Shown: piece after piece, positions 5,949 to 12,339 of the stretch
Layout of the letters: each line of letters starts with the position of its first letter
Position numbering within the stretch: the stretch's first letter is position 1
Source: Rickettsiales bacterium
GTDB lineage: Bacteria; Pseudomonadota; Alphaproteobacteria; Rickettsiales; Deianiraeaceae
Direction of reading: 5' to 3'
DNA: 12,339 nucleotides
NCBI GenBank assembly: GCA_017477855.1
Contig: JAFUUN010000067.1
Location: forward strand, 1-12,339
Made by a program: the position numbers and the translations under genes
The notes under the pieces: generated by a model
Databases searched by the model: none
What the model saw: the letters and a program-made list of their open reading frames with translations, nothing else
What the model was told of the DNA's origin: nothing

Positions 5949-6950
5949 ATGGATACGAGAGAGTGGAAGGAATATAAATTTAAAGACATTTTCACAATAG
6001 AAAAAGGTAAAGAATTAGTTGGCGATAATGAAGATGGAAAAATTCCTTTGATAAGTTCAACGGAAAGTAATAATGGTTTTTGTGCTTTTATTTCAAACGG
6101 AAATCTGCTTTTTGACGGAAACAAACTTACTGTCGCTTCAAACGGCTCGGTTGGTTCCGCATTTTATCAGCAACAAGATTTTTACACAACAACCGATGTA
6201 AATATTTTAACGTTAAAAAATTATACTTTAAATAAATATATTGCATTGTTCTTTTGTTCTATAATTGAATTTGAAAAATATAAGTTTGGTTATGGAAGAA
6301 AATGGAACCTTCATAAAATGTTGAATTCAACTTTTTCTCTCCCAACCACCACCGATAACCAACCAGATTGGCAATTTATGGAAGATTTTATAAAAAAGAT
6401 TTACAACAAAGTCATTGAAGAAGTCAAAGCAAGTGCACCAGCACTACTCTCTCTCTCTCTGAAAAACCGCCCAGTCCTGAAATGTGATGAGTGGAAGGAG
6501 TTTATGGTTGGGGAATTGTTTGATGTTGTGTTGTCCGCCGGCGACCTCAAACTTGAAGAGTGCGAAGCAGGAGAAACACCTTTGATTTCATCAGGCGAAA
6601 CAAACAACGGAATTGTTGGATTTATCACAAAAGATGAAAAAGATAAGTCGCAAATTTTCAAAAACTGCATCACAATTGATATGTTTTGCAATGCATATTA
6701 TCAACCATTCAGTTTTTATGCTGTCTCACACGGCAGGGTAAATATGCTTGTTCCAAAACAAGAAATGAGTAAATTTGTCTGTCTATTTATTTGTGCCGTG
6801 TTAAATAATGAAGAATATAGATTTAATTATGGACGGGCAGTTTATAGCAACACAGCAGAAAATATTACTTTAAACCTCCCAACCACACCACAAGGCGAAC
6901 CAGATTTTGAGTGGATGGAGAGGTACATTAGGAGATTAATTTTTGGGTGA
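5949..6950 (+). CDS. BcgI-B-like specificity subunit with two TRDs
   Basis: Supplies DNA target recognition to the nuclease-methylase. The 333 residues are an internal duplication: EWKEYKFKDIF (5-15) ... IPLISSTESNNG (32-43) ... FGYGRKW (113-119) ... LPTTTDNQPDWQFMEDFI (131-148) is repeated as EWKEFMVGELF (181-191) ... TPLISSGETNNG (210-221) ... FNYGRA (292-297) ... LPTTPQGEPDFEWMERYI (310-327). Each half is one target-recognition domain, so a bipartite site is expected. The size and the PLIS-x(4)-NNG pattern fit the small B subunit of Type IIB enzymes such as BcgI (about 341 aa) better than a classical HsdS of about 400 aa. A (CT)7 tract encodes LLSLSL (166-171) exactly between the halves. 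It is complete and in frame here; translationally close to the methylase (8-base gap), so one operon. Confidence 0.88.
   Translation: MDTREWKEYKFKDIFTIEKGKELVGDNEDGKIPLISSTESNNGFCAFISNGNLLFDGNKLTVASNGSVGSAFYQQQDFYTTTDVNILTLKNYTLNKYIALFFCSIIEFEKYKFGYGRKWNLHKMLNSTFSLPTTTDNQPDWQFMEDFIKKIYNKVIEEVKASAPALLSLSLKNRPVLKCDEWKEFMVGELFDVVLSAGDLKLEECEAGETPLISSGETNNGIVGFITKDEKDKSQIFKNCITIDMFCNAYYQPFSFYAVSHGRVNMLVPKQEMSKFVCLFICAVLNNEEYRFNYGRAVYSNTAENITLNLPTTPQGEPDFEWMERYIRRLIFG
6447..6460 (+). repeat. (CT)7 dinucleotide tract between the two TRDs
   Basis: Seven CT units encode Leu-Ser-Leu-Ser in the linker of the specificity subunit. One unit gained gives a TGA immediately after the tract; one unit lost gives a TGA about nine codons on. 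Either change leaves a half-subunit of about 170-180 aa with only the first target-recognition domain. A gain or loss of three units would keep the frame and alter the linker by two residues. Confidence 0.75.
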
Positions 6951-6961
6951 AAAAGTATTAA

Positions 6962-6991
6962 TTGACTATTTTTGTAATGGTTAAGTATATT
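6962..6991 (+). promoter_or_regulatory. Promoter of the merR-def-mtaB-trpS series
   Basis: TTGACT (6962-6967), 18-base spacer, TATATT (6986-6991), each 5/6 to consensus. It lies about 50 bases before the merR start and is the only good promoter I see for the four tightly packed genes that follow. Confidence 0.55.
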
Positions 6992-7041
6992 ATTACCGAA
7001 ATATTTATTGCAAATTATTTTTCTTGTGGTGAAAATCGGTC

Positions 7042-7398
7042 GTGGCAAATGAAAATTTTTTTTCAATCGGAGATGTTGCAAAGATGTTAAAACTGCCCGT
7101 CCACACCATTAGATATTGGACACAAACTTTTGAACACATTGAATTTTCAACCAAAAATGGAAGGAGATATTATGATGACGCCGCGATTGATGAGTTGAAA
7201 AAAATTAAGGAGCTTGCCCACAAAAAAGGCATGAAAATTGAGGGTATCAAACAAATGTTGAGATATAAAAAAATTGATATGAATAAATTTGAAGCAGTCA
7301 GCAAGAGCGATGCATGCAAAAAATTGCAATTAATAATTGAAAATATTGATAAATTTATTGATAAAACAAAAATTGAAATGGAAGGTTTAAACGATTAA
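7042..7398 (+). CDS. MerR-family transcriptional regulator
   Basis: DNA-binding regulator of the small MerR type. The N-terminal winged helix-turn-helix is clear: FSIGDVAKMLKLPVHTIRYW (about 7-26), then the wing with GRRYYDDAAIDELKKI (40-55). A C-terminal helical part (about 75-115) would form the dimerising coiled coil. No cysteines are placed for metal sensing, and the tail is too short for a drug-binding domain, so the effector is unknown. It resembles the MerR proteins that sit near ihfA in many alphaproteobacteria, with HTIRYWTQTF in place of their VLRFWETKF-like motif. The start is GTG at 7042. It is separated from def by only 3 bases and probably heads the operon. Confidence 0.85.
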   Translation: MANENFFSIGDVAKMLKLPVHTIRYWTQTFEHIEFSTKNGRRYYDDAAIDELKKIKELAHKKGMKIEGIKQMLRYKKIDMNKFEAVSKSDACKKLQLIIENIDKFIDKTKIEMEGLND

Positions 7399-7401
7399 AA
7401 T

Positions 7402-7878
7402 ATGGCAATTCGCGATGTTATCAAAGTTCCAAATCCAATGTTGGCGCAAAAGTCAGAGGAGGTCAAAATCATTGACAAGTCAATAAAAAAGCTTGTCAAA
7501 GACATGTTTGAGACAATGAAAAAAAATAACGGTATCGGTCTTGCGGCCGTACAAATTGGCGTTCTGAAAAGGATTATTGTCATTGAAATTGAACAAGAAG
7601 ACATCAAAACAGAGTTAATAAATCCAAAAATATTGAGCTACTCATCCAGTAAAAGCACCATGGAAGAGGGTTGTCTGTCTGTTCCAAACGTCTATTACAA
7701 TGTTGAGCGGCCAACAGAAATTGTTGTTGAGTTCACAAACTTGAAGAATGAAGTTCAAAAAATTGAGTCAAGTGGCCTTTTTGCGAGGTGCATCCAGCAT
7801 GAAATTGACCATTTGAATGGCATAACTATTGTTGATAAGGGCAATCTTGCGGCATCAAGTGAAAGCAACCATGGATGA
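7402..7878 (+). CDS. def: Peptide deformylase
   Basis: Removes the N-formyl group from the starting methionine of new proteins at the ribosome. All three family motifs are present: GIGLAAVQ (44-51, G-x-G-L-A-A-x-Q), EGCLS (89-93), and QHEIDHLNG (132-140). Metal ligands are Cys91, His133 and His137, and the catalytic Glu is Glu134. At 158 aa it is on the short side, because the usual C-terminal helix is reduced to a hydrophilic tail ending SSESNHG. The core is complete, so activity is expected. Its stop overlaps the start of mtaB (ATGGATGA), indicating coupled translation. In many proteobacteria def is paired with fmt; here no fmt is seen in the window. Confidence 0.93.
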   Translation: MAIRDVIKVPNPMLAQKSEEVKIIDKSIKKLVKDMFETMKKNNGIGLAAVQIGVLKRIIVIEIEQEDIKTELINPKILSYSSSKSTMEEGCLSVPNVYYNVERPTEIVVEFTNLKNEVQKIESSGLFARCIQHEIDHLNGITIVDKGNLAASSESNHG

Positions 7879-9322
7879 CAATATAATCTCCACATTTGGA
7901 TGTCGAATGAATGCCTTTGAAAGTCAGTATATTCGGGGCATTTTGGAGAAACTCCACATGAAAAAATATATTGTTGTCAACACTTGCACAATAACCGCGG
8001 AGGGCGAGCGCCAATGTCGCCAAGAATTGCGAAAATTGAAGAAGCAACATCCTGACTTTCACCTAATAATTACTGGTTGCGCAGGGCAGTTGCATGGAGG
8101 ACTTTTTGCATCAATGCCGGAGGTTGACTTTGTAATCGGCAATGAGAATAAACTAAAAGATGATGTCTATTTGAAGATTGACAAATATTTTCAAGATTTA
8201 GCAAACGGCCAGCCAGTCAACAAAAATGCAATTCAAGAGTCCATTTATGCTGACTGCATCCCTGAAAATGCTGACTTGAAATGCAAAGATGATTTTGAAC
8301 TCATTGAAAATTTCAGTGATAGAAGCCGCGCTTTTGTACCTATTCATACTGGTTGCAACCACTTTTGCGCGTTCTGCATCGTGCCATTCACACGCGGCAA
8401 ATTTTGCAGCTACGCACCAGAATATATCGTAAATCAGATCAAAAAACTCAATGAAAATGGCTATCACGAAGTTGTCCTGACAGGCATTGACATCACCGAC
8501 TTTGGCAAGGATATTAGAGGACAGAACGCGGTTGACACGCTTGGCAAATTGTGTAAGTCCATTTTTAAAAATACGCAGATTGAACGTCTGCGTTTGTCCT
8601 CTGTTGATGTGGCTGAAATAGACACCGACATCATGGATTTGGTCGTCAACGAGCCACGGTTTATGCCGTATTTTCATATCAGTTTGCAGTCGGGCGATGA
8701 CAATGTTTTGAGACGTATGCGCCGCCGCCACAGAGCCAAAGATGTATATGACTTTTGCAATAAGGTGGTGCAATTCCGTCCTGACGCGGCCTTTGGATCC
8801 GACATAATCACTGGTTTTCCGGGTGAAACGGACAATGAGTTTGCAAACTCACTCAAAATGGTTGAAAATGCACCAATTTCATATGTTCATGCATTCCCAT
8901 ATTCAAGGCGTGAGAAAACATTGGCCTATTTGATGGATGACAATGTGCCAAAGCAAGTAAAAAAAGAGCGTTTGCATAAGCTTATTGACGCAGGTGAAAA
9001 GAACTTGCGGCGGCTTTACAAGAGCATGGATGGCCGCTCGTGGCGCGTGATTATAGAACATAATGGCATTGCCAGAGCCGAAAACTTTGCACAAATTGTT
9101 ATTGATGATACTTTTGAGCCGGGAACACTGGCGGAAATTAAGGTGGCCTTTGATGGTGAGAAGTTGGTTGCGCGGCGCGGAGCGAGTTTGGCCGCTGAGC
9201 GGAGCCCGAGCGGAGCGAGGGCGGATGGAGCGAGGCGGTGCCAAACGGCGAGGGCGTGGCCTCGGGCAGCGCAACACCAAAATATTGACAATAAAAAATC
9301 CAGTCAAACCAAGCATATAAAT
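7871..9322 (+). CDS. mtaB: tRNA t6A37 methylthiotransferase MtaB (runs on into trpS)
   Basis: Radical-SAM enzyme that adds a methylthio group to t6A at position 37 of ANN-reading tRNAs. The N-terminal MTTase domain has GCRMNAFES (10-18) and [4Fe-4S] ligands Cys11, Cys39 and Cys70. The radical-SAM core has GCNHFCAFC with Cys162, Cys166 and Cys169, preceded by RSRAFVPI. GCR-NAFES and VVLTGIDITDFG point to MtaB rather than MiaB or RimO. I chose ATG 7871, overlapping the def stop, over the 7829 ATG, because the family N-terminus begins there. The normal end is near residue 432; from codon 433 the frame enters the GC-rich repeat and continues without any stop into trpS (52 foreign linker residues to 9322). 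The coding frame ends only at 10333. Confidence 0.9.
9167..9275. repeat. GC-rich palindromic repeat, copy B, inside the mtaB-trpS frame
   Basis: A 109-bp copy of the repeat found at 2993. Outer arms GTTGCGC (9167-9173) and GCGCAAC (9269-9275) are exact inverted repeats, and GTTTGGC/GCCAAAC form the inner arms. It carries an extra central segment of about 29 bases that contains a direct repeat of GAGCGGAGC (9197-9205 and 9208-9216). Its length and frame leave no stop codon, so it encodes an Arg/Ala-rich peptide joining MtaB to TrpS. Confidence 0.88.
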
Positions 9323-10333
9323 ATGTCAAAGTTTGTTTTTTCCGGTATCCAACCAAGTGGTGTTTTGCATTTAGGAAACTACATTGGCGCGATTTTGAAC
9401 TGGAAAAAAATGGTTAAAAATGCTGACAAAGACGACAAATTTCTCTTCATGATTGCTGATTTGCACTCACTGACAAGTTGTAAAAAACCAGAATTGATAC
9501 GCCAAAATATTTACGAACTACTTGCAACATACCTTGCATGCGGAATTGAGCCAAGCGACAATCTGCACTTTTTTATTCAGTCAAGCATTCCAGAACACTG
9601 TCAACTGTGCTGGTTGCTAACGACAATTTGTCCACTCGGGCAGCTGGAACGTATGACGCAATTCAAGGACAAAAAGGGCAAACTCGGCACCGATGAAATC
9701 AATGCAGGGTTGCTCTATTATCCGCTCCTAATGGCCGCAGACATTTTGCTTTACCGTGCCACTCACGTCCCTGTCGGAGAGGATCAAACCCAGCACATGG
9801 AGTTCTGTCGTGATATGGTTGACAAGTTTGAGAACAAATTTGGTGAACGTGCCAAAGGCATTTTTATCAAGCCAGAGGCCATAATTGATAAGACAAGCAA
9901 GCGCATAATGTCCCTTGGCGATGGTACCAAAAAGATGAGCAAAAGCATTGGTGAGGACAAGGACAGGATTATGCTGACAGACACAGACGACCAAATTGCC
10001 AAGAAGATTAAAACCGCTAAAACAGACAGCATAACTGGTATCTACTTTGATAAAGACGCTCGCCCAGAGGTTTCAAACCTTATCAATATCATGAGTGCGC
10101 TGAGCGGCAGGCCAGTTGAAGAAATCAGCGAACAATATAAGAACTCTGGCACAAAGGTTTTCAAGGATGACTTAACGGAGATTATCATCAATGAAATTGC
10201 GCCGATAAGGGAGAAATTTTTGGAGGTAAAAAAAGATACAAAATTGTTAGAGAAAATTGTTGATGAGGGGGATGAATATGCTAAAAAGTTGGCAGAAGAG
10301 ATGATGATTAAGATTTATTCGGATGAAAAGTAA
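9323..10333 (+). CDS. trpS: Tryptophan-tRNA ligase
   Basis: Charges tRNA-Trp with tryptophan; a class I aminoacyl-tRNA synthetase. From ATG 9323 it is 336 aa, the normal length. The HIGH motif appears as HLGN (16-19) after SGIQPSG (7-13), the dimer/ATP-site segment VGEDQ is at 151-155, and the KMSKS loop is exactly KMSKS at 204-208. The first residues (MSKFVFSGIQPSG) match the family N-terminus, so this start is well placed although it has no Shine-Dalgarno. The frame is continuous with mtaB upstream; an 820-aa fusion is possible, as is independent initiation here. A TTGACA lies at 9285-9290 but without a suitable -10. The 3' end overlaps the convergent gene at 10308 by 26 bases. Confidence 0.93.
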   Translation: MSKFVFSGIQPSGVLHLGNYIGAILNWKKMVKNADKDDKFLFMIADLHSLTSCKKPELIRQNIYELLATYLACGIEPSDNLHFFIQSSIPEHCQLCWLLTTICPLGQLERMTQFKDKKGKLGTDEINAGLLYYPLLMAADILLYRATHVPVGEDQTQHMEFCRDMVDKFENKFGERAKGIFIKPEAIIDKTSKRIMSLGDGTKKMSKSIGEDKDRIMLTDTDDQIAKKIKTAKTDSITGIYFDKDARPEVSNLINIMSALSGRPVEEISEQYKNSGTKVFKDDLTEIIINEIAPIREKFLEVKKDTKLLEKIVDEGDEYAKKLAEEMMIKIYSDEK

Positions 10334-10688
10334 AATGGCTACCATTTAAATTGACTTGTTGTATGTTGTGTTTACCATAAATATTGGTAAAGATATGGTA
10401 GTCTGGTAGGTTGCACTGAAGGTTTTTTTCTTTACCAATTTTTTTCATTTTTTGTATCATTGAATATACAGTTTCTTTTTCCTTACCTCGTTGTTTTGTA
10501 TCCAATTTTTTTCTTACATAAATGCGACTTTCCTTATTTCTCTCATTTTCAATAAGCATTTGATTTTGCTCTTTTATTTTATCAATTCTTTTCAAAGCTG
10601 ACCTTCCGTTTTCAATAATCTTTTTTCTATTTTCATAGTATATTTCTGGATTGTTAATTTCTTGTCCGCAAAAAGGACACTTAGTCAT
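10308..10688 (-). CDS. Hypothetical protein with N-terminal zinc-ribbon motif
   Basis: A 126-aa protein I cannot name. It begins MTKCPFCGQEINNPE: a CPFCG knuckle that in many small proteins forms half of a zinc ribbon. Only one CxxC pair is evident, so zinc binding would need a partner or dimer. Residues 15-85 are highly charged (Lys, Glu, Arg, Asn) and probably helical or coiled-coil. The C-terminal part (about 90-126) is Asn/His-rich and may be poorly ordered. A promoter (TTGACA-17-TAAAGT) precedes it, which supports a real gene. Its last 26 bases overlap the end of trpS on the other strand, an unusual convergent overlap. It follows the coiled-coil gene at 10744 on the same strand. Confidence 0.65.
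   Translation of the reverse strand: MTKCPFCGQEINNPEIYYENRKKIIENGRSALKRIDKIKEQNQMLIENERNKESRIYVRKKLDTKQRGKEKETVYSMIQKMKKIGKEKNLQCNLPDYHIFTNIYGKHNIQQVNLNGSHFTFHPNKS
10333..10347. terminator. Weak hairpin just after trpS
   Basis: AAATGG and CCATTT (10333-10338 and 10342-10347) form a 6-bp AT-rich stem with a 3-base loop. No proper U-run follows, so it is at best a weak terminator or only a chance inverted repeat. Confidence 0.2.
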
Positions 10689-10712
10689 ATGTTAATAGTG
10701 AAAACCAATGAA

Positions 10713-10741
10713 ACTTTATCAAAAATATATTGATTTGTCAA
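10713..10741 (-). promoter_or_regulatory. Promoter of the zinc-ribbon gene
   Basis: On the minus strand TTGACA (10741-10736), 17-base spacer, TAAAGT (10718-10713, 4/6 to TATAAT). It lies about 25 bases before the start codon at 10688 and directly after the stop of the upstream minus-strand gene. Confidence 0.5.
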
Positions 10742-10743
10742 TT

Positions 10744-11016
10744 TTATTCCGTCTCCTTTTTCTTCATTTCCATTGCATTTTTGATCGCATCACGTATTGC
10801 ATCAAGTTCAAGTTTCTTGATTTTACGCCTCGATTTTTTGATTTCAGACAGCTCTTCCTTGACATTAGTACTGGCTGTTTTGTTATGCTTCAACTGTTCT
10901 GTAATTCGCTGTTCGCGCTTCAAAACTTCATCAAGAAATTTCTTTATCTCGCCATCCAGTGTATCAAACAAACCGTCAATTTTTCTTGCAAGTCCTTCAA
11001 CTTCGTTATCTGACAT
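10744..11016 (-). CDS. Small coiled-coil protein, unknown function
   Basis: A 90-aa product, rich in Lys, Glu and Leu, without cysteines, membrane segments or a signal peptide. The whole chain from about residue 5 to 85 has a heptad-like distribution of Leu/Ile (GLARKIDGLFDTLDGEIKKF, then KREQRITEQLKH and IKKSRRKIKKLELDAI), which suggests a long coiled coil or helical hairpin. I do not recognise a family. The start ATG at 11016 is preceded by a promoter-like TTACAA-18-TATAAA. It is followed closely by the zinc-ribbon gene on the same strand, which has its own promoter. Long ORFs on the opposite strand over the same bases (10708-11029) translate to Phe/Ser-rich sequence and are shadows. Confidence 0.65.
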   Translation of the reverse strand: MSDNEVEGLARKIDGLFDTLDGEIKKFLDEVLKREQRITEQLKHNKTASTNVKEELSEIKKSRRKIKKLELDAIRDAIKNAMEMKKKETE

Positions 11017-11033
11017 CAGCTTATTTTAGCATA

Positions 11034-11063
11034 TTTATAAAAATAATCCACTTTTTTTTGTAA
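11034..11063 (-). promoter_or_regulatory. Promoter of the coiled-coil gene
   Basis: Minus strand TTACAA (11063-11058), 18-base spacer, TATAAA (11039-11034). The -35 element reads TTGTAA on the plus strand, where a TATAAA stands 19 bases downstream (11083-11088), so the same hexamer may serve a divergent promoter for the small lipoprotein gene. Confidence 0.4.
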
Positions 11064-11110
11064 GGTAGTTTTAATATTTGACTATAAAATAATAACAATA
11101 CTATCAACGC

Positions 11111-11221
11111 ATGAAAAAACTGCTGTGTTTGCTGCTTTTACTCACTATTTACACCGCACTTACAGCATGCAATGGACATGTTCCTCGTCCACGACTTGGT
11201 ATTTACTTGCCACTTATTTAG
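11111..11221 (+). CDS. Very small lipoprotein (36 aa)
   Basis: A short ORF with a textbook lipoprotein signal: MKK, a run of hydrophobic residues (LLCLLLLLTIYTA), then the lipobox LTAC with Cys20 as the lipidation site. Mature protein would be only about 17 residues, C-NGHVPRPRLGIYLPLI. The GIYLP ending loosely recalls the GPLYLP stretch after the lipid-bearing cysteine of LptM-type lipoproteins, but it is too short and divergent to name it so. TATAAA at 11083-11088 could be a -10 element. Its last 8 bases overlap the end of the transporter gene on the minus strand. Signal-like sequences can arise by chance, but the order KK, Leu-run, LTAC makes that less likely. Confidence 0.55.
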   Translation: MKKLLCLLLLLTIYTALTACNGHVPRPRLGIYLPLI

Positions 11222-12209
11222 ATTGTTTCCTTACCCCTGCTTCGTTGGCCTTCTGAACTTCCTTGACTGTAGCTGGATTAAAAAGTTTTTTTCCAATGGC
11301 TTTGCGCTCTGCCTTGTATTTCCTTTCAAGTGCATGAAATCTGACTATCGCAATACCAATTATAATCATCCCAATGACTTTTTGAACGGTAGGGATTTCT
11401 CCTACAAGGAAAAACATAATTATAAATGAGAATATTGGTTTTGAGAAGCCACAGAATTCCAGTGCTACAACCGATGAAGCATGCCTGACGCCGTTAACAA
11501 TTAATACATTTCTTACAAAAGAGCATAATGCTACAATGATAACAAATGGACTTTTTAGTAAGTCAATTGAAAATGTTCCACGAACAATCAAAAAACACGA
11601 ACCATATATGAAGAATATGAAAATTTCCGCCAAGACAGCTTGCAAAGCATGGTCACGCTTGCGACAGTAATAACGAGATGTAATTTGTCCAACAGATACC
11701 AACATGATATAAAGTAGCAGGTATTTAATGTAGCCAAATGACCATTGGCCATTGCTCAATTTGCTTGCATTAACGATTATAAAACCAATGAGTGAGAGAA
11801 TGCTATATTTGATATATGACTTTCGGAAGACCTCACGCAGCAAGAAAGTAGCCAAGATCCATACGGTGAATGGCACAATCATACTTGAAATGGTAATGGT
11901 TGTAATCGGTACAAAATCAAGCATGTAGGTCTTATAACAAGAGGCCACAACTGGAAAAAAGAACAGTAAAAATTGCACCATTTCTTTCTTGCCACGGAAT
12001 GTATCAATGGCTCTAAATTTGACTTTGCCTTGTGCCTTTTGTATCCAAAATAGTATCGTAAAACTCACTAAATTTATGCAATTTGTGTGAAAATATACAT
12101 CCATTATTGATTGCCCTTCCGTCAAAACAATCAAACCATGATTAACAAAATAAACACAAAGGCAGTTTCCGAGAATGCTGAAAAAGGCAGCTACAAGATA
12201 TTGTATCAT
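11214..12209 (-). CDS. DMT/EamA-type membrane transporter
   Basis: Integral inner-membrane protein of 331 aa with about ten hydrophobic segments (roughly 2-20, 40-56, 78-96, 101-123, 133-149, 158-176, 190-210, 221-239, 246-269, 275-290). This is the 5+5 layout of drug/metabolite transporter (EamA) proteins. The family-typical ending is present: SKPIFSFIIMFFLVGEIPTVQKVIGMIIIGIAIV (split 256-289), in which the GE-x-P turn before the last helix is characteristic. A charged, Lys/Arg-rich cytoplasmic tail of about 40 residues follows. The substrate cannot be predicted; members export amino acids, nucleotide sugars, S-adenosylmethionine and other metabolites. It has its own promoter (12230-12258) and ends in an 8-base convergent overlap with the small lipoprotein gene. 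Confidence 0.8.
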   Translation of the reverse strand: MIQYLVAAFFSILGNCLCVYFVNHGLIVLTEGQSIMDVYFHTNCINLVSFTILFWIQKAQGKVKFRAIDTFRGKKEMVQFLLFFFPVVASCYKTYMLDFVPITTITISSMIVPFTVWILATFLLREVFRKSYIKYSILSLIGFIIVNASKLSNGQWSFGYIKYLLLYIMLVSVGQITSRYYCRKRDHALQAVLAEIFIFFIYGSCFLIVRGTFSIDLLKSPFVIIVALCSFVRNVLIVNGVRHASSVVALEFCGFSKPIFSFIIMFFLVGEIPTVQKVIGMIIIGIAIVRFHALERKYKAERKAIGKKLFNPATVKEVQKANEAGVRKQSK

Positions 12210-12229
12210 TAAAACCTATCAACTTGATT

Positions 12230-12258
12230 AGTAAATAAACAAAAATTATATTTGTCAA
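12230..12258 (-). promoter_or_regulatory. Promoter of the transporter gene
   Basis: Minus strand: perfect TTGACA (12258-12253), 17-base spacer, TTTACT (12235-12230, 4/6 to TATAAT), about 20 bases before the ATG at 12209. Confidence 0.5.
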
Positions 12259-12301
12259 GAAATATTGCAAATTATTGATTGCCGTTCTTGTTTTTAGTCT
12301 C

Positions 12302-12329
12302 TTGACATTTATCTTCCACTTGATATATT
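12302..12329 (+). promoter_or_regulatory. Strong plus-strand promoter reading out of the window
   Basis: Perfect TTGACA (12302-12307), 16-base spacer, TATATT (12324-12329) preceded by TG at 12321-12322, an extended -10. Transcription would start near the window end, so the gene or RNA it serves is not visible. It diverges from the transporter promoter. Confidence 0.55.
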
Positions 12330-12339
12330 CTCCCAGTTA

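Noticed and set aside
7829..7870. Earlier ATG for mtaB at 7829
   Set aside because: It adds 14 residues not typical of the family and lies deep inside def; ATG 7871 overlaps the def stop as in coupled genes and gives the expected N-terminus.
9016..9356. Several overlapping ORFs on both strands through the GC-rich repeat
   Set aside because: The repeat lacks stop codons in several frames because of its base composition. Only the mtaB-trpS frame carries family motifs.
10708..11029. Two plus-strand ORFs of about 100 aa opposite the coiled-coil gene
   Set aside because: Their products are Phe/Ser/Leu-rich without motifs; the minus-strand frame gives a regular coiled-coil protein with its own promoter, so these are shadows.
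1..12339. tRNA, rRNA or CRISPR arrays
   Set aside because: No cloverleaf with a GTTCGA-type arm, no rRNA-like sequence and no regularly spaced repeats were seen. The only tandem repeats are the GA and CT tracts.

Overview
The window is AT-rich and bacterial. Genes are closely packed and most lack a clear Shine-Dalgarno sequence. Housekeeping genes (a CCA-adding enzyme, an IscA/ErpA-like Fe-S protein, peptide deformylase, MtaB, TrpS, and a MerR-type regulator with the look of alphaproteobacterial ones) and scattered GC-rich palindromic repeats reminiscent of rickettsial palindromic elements suggest a host-associated or reduced-genome alphaproteobacterium. That assignment is an inference and is not certain.

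Layout. 1-903: 3' part of a secreted-looking protein of unknown function, closed by a strong terminator. 904-1272: non-coding block with a decayed palindromic repeat, a promoter, and a roughly 125-nt leader or small RNA ending in a hairpin plus U-run. 1273-2987: an IscA/ErpA-like gene and cca. 2993-3072: GC-rich palindromic repeat (copy A). 3095-4075: a frameshifted IS1595-family transposase with its own promoter and an RBS hairpin. 4101-6950: a BcgI-like (Type IIB) restriction-modification locus. 6962-10333: a promoter followed by merR, def, mtaB and trpS in tight series, with palindromic repeat copy B joining mtaB and trpS in one frame. 10308-12209: mostly minus-strand genes (a zinc-ribbon protein, a coiled-coil protein, a DMT/EamA-type transporter) plus a very small plus-strand lipoprotein. 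The window ends in a strong plus-strand promoter whose gene lies outside.

The most interesting part is the restriction-modification locus. A (GA)10 tract lies exactly at the junction of a PD-(D/E)xK nuclease domain and an N6-adenine methylase. At its present length the nuclease ORF stops right after the tract. One extra GA unit would give a single 613-aa nuclease-methylase, close in size and domain order to the BcgI A subunit. The specificity gene next to it (333 aa, two target-recognition repeats, like BcgI B) carries a second tract, (CT)7, exactly between its two halves; a gain or loss of one unit truncates it to a single-TRD half-subunit. So both subunits of one enzyme appear to be independently switchable by dinucleotide slippage. 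As written, the nuclease-methylase is split and the specificity subunit is intact.

The second notable feature is a repeat family with three copies here. One copy replaces the mtaB stop region and leaves no stop codon before trpS, so an 820-aa MtaB-TrpS fusion is predicted unless trpS starts independently.
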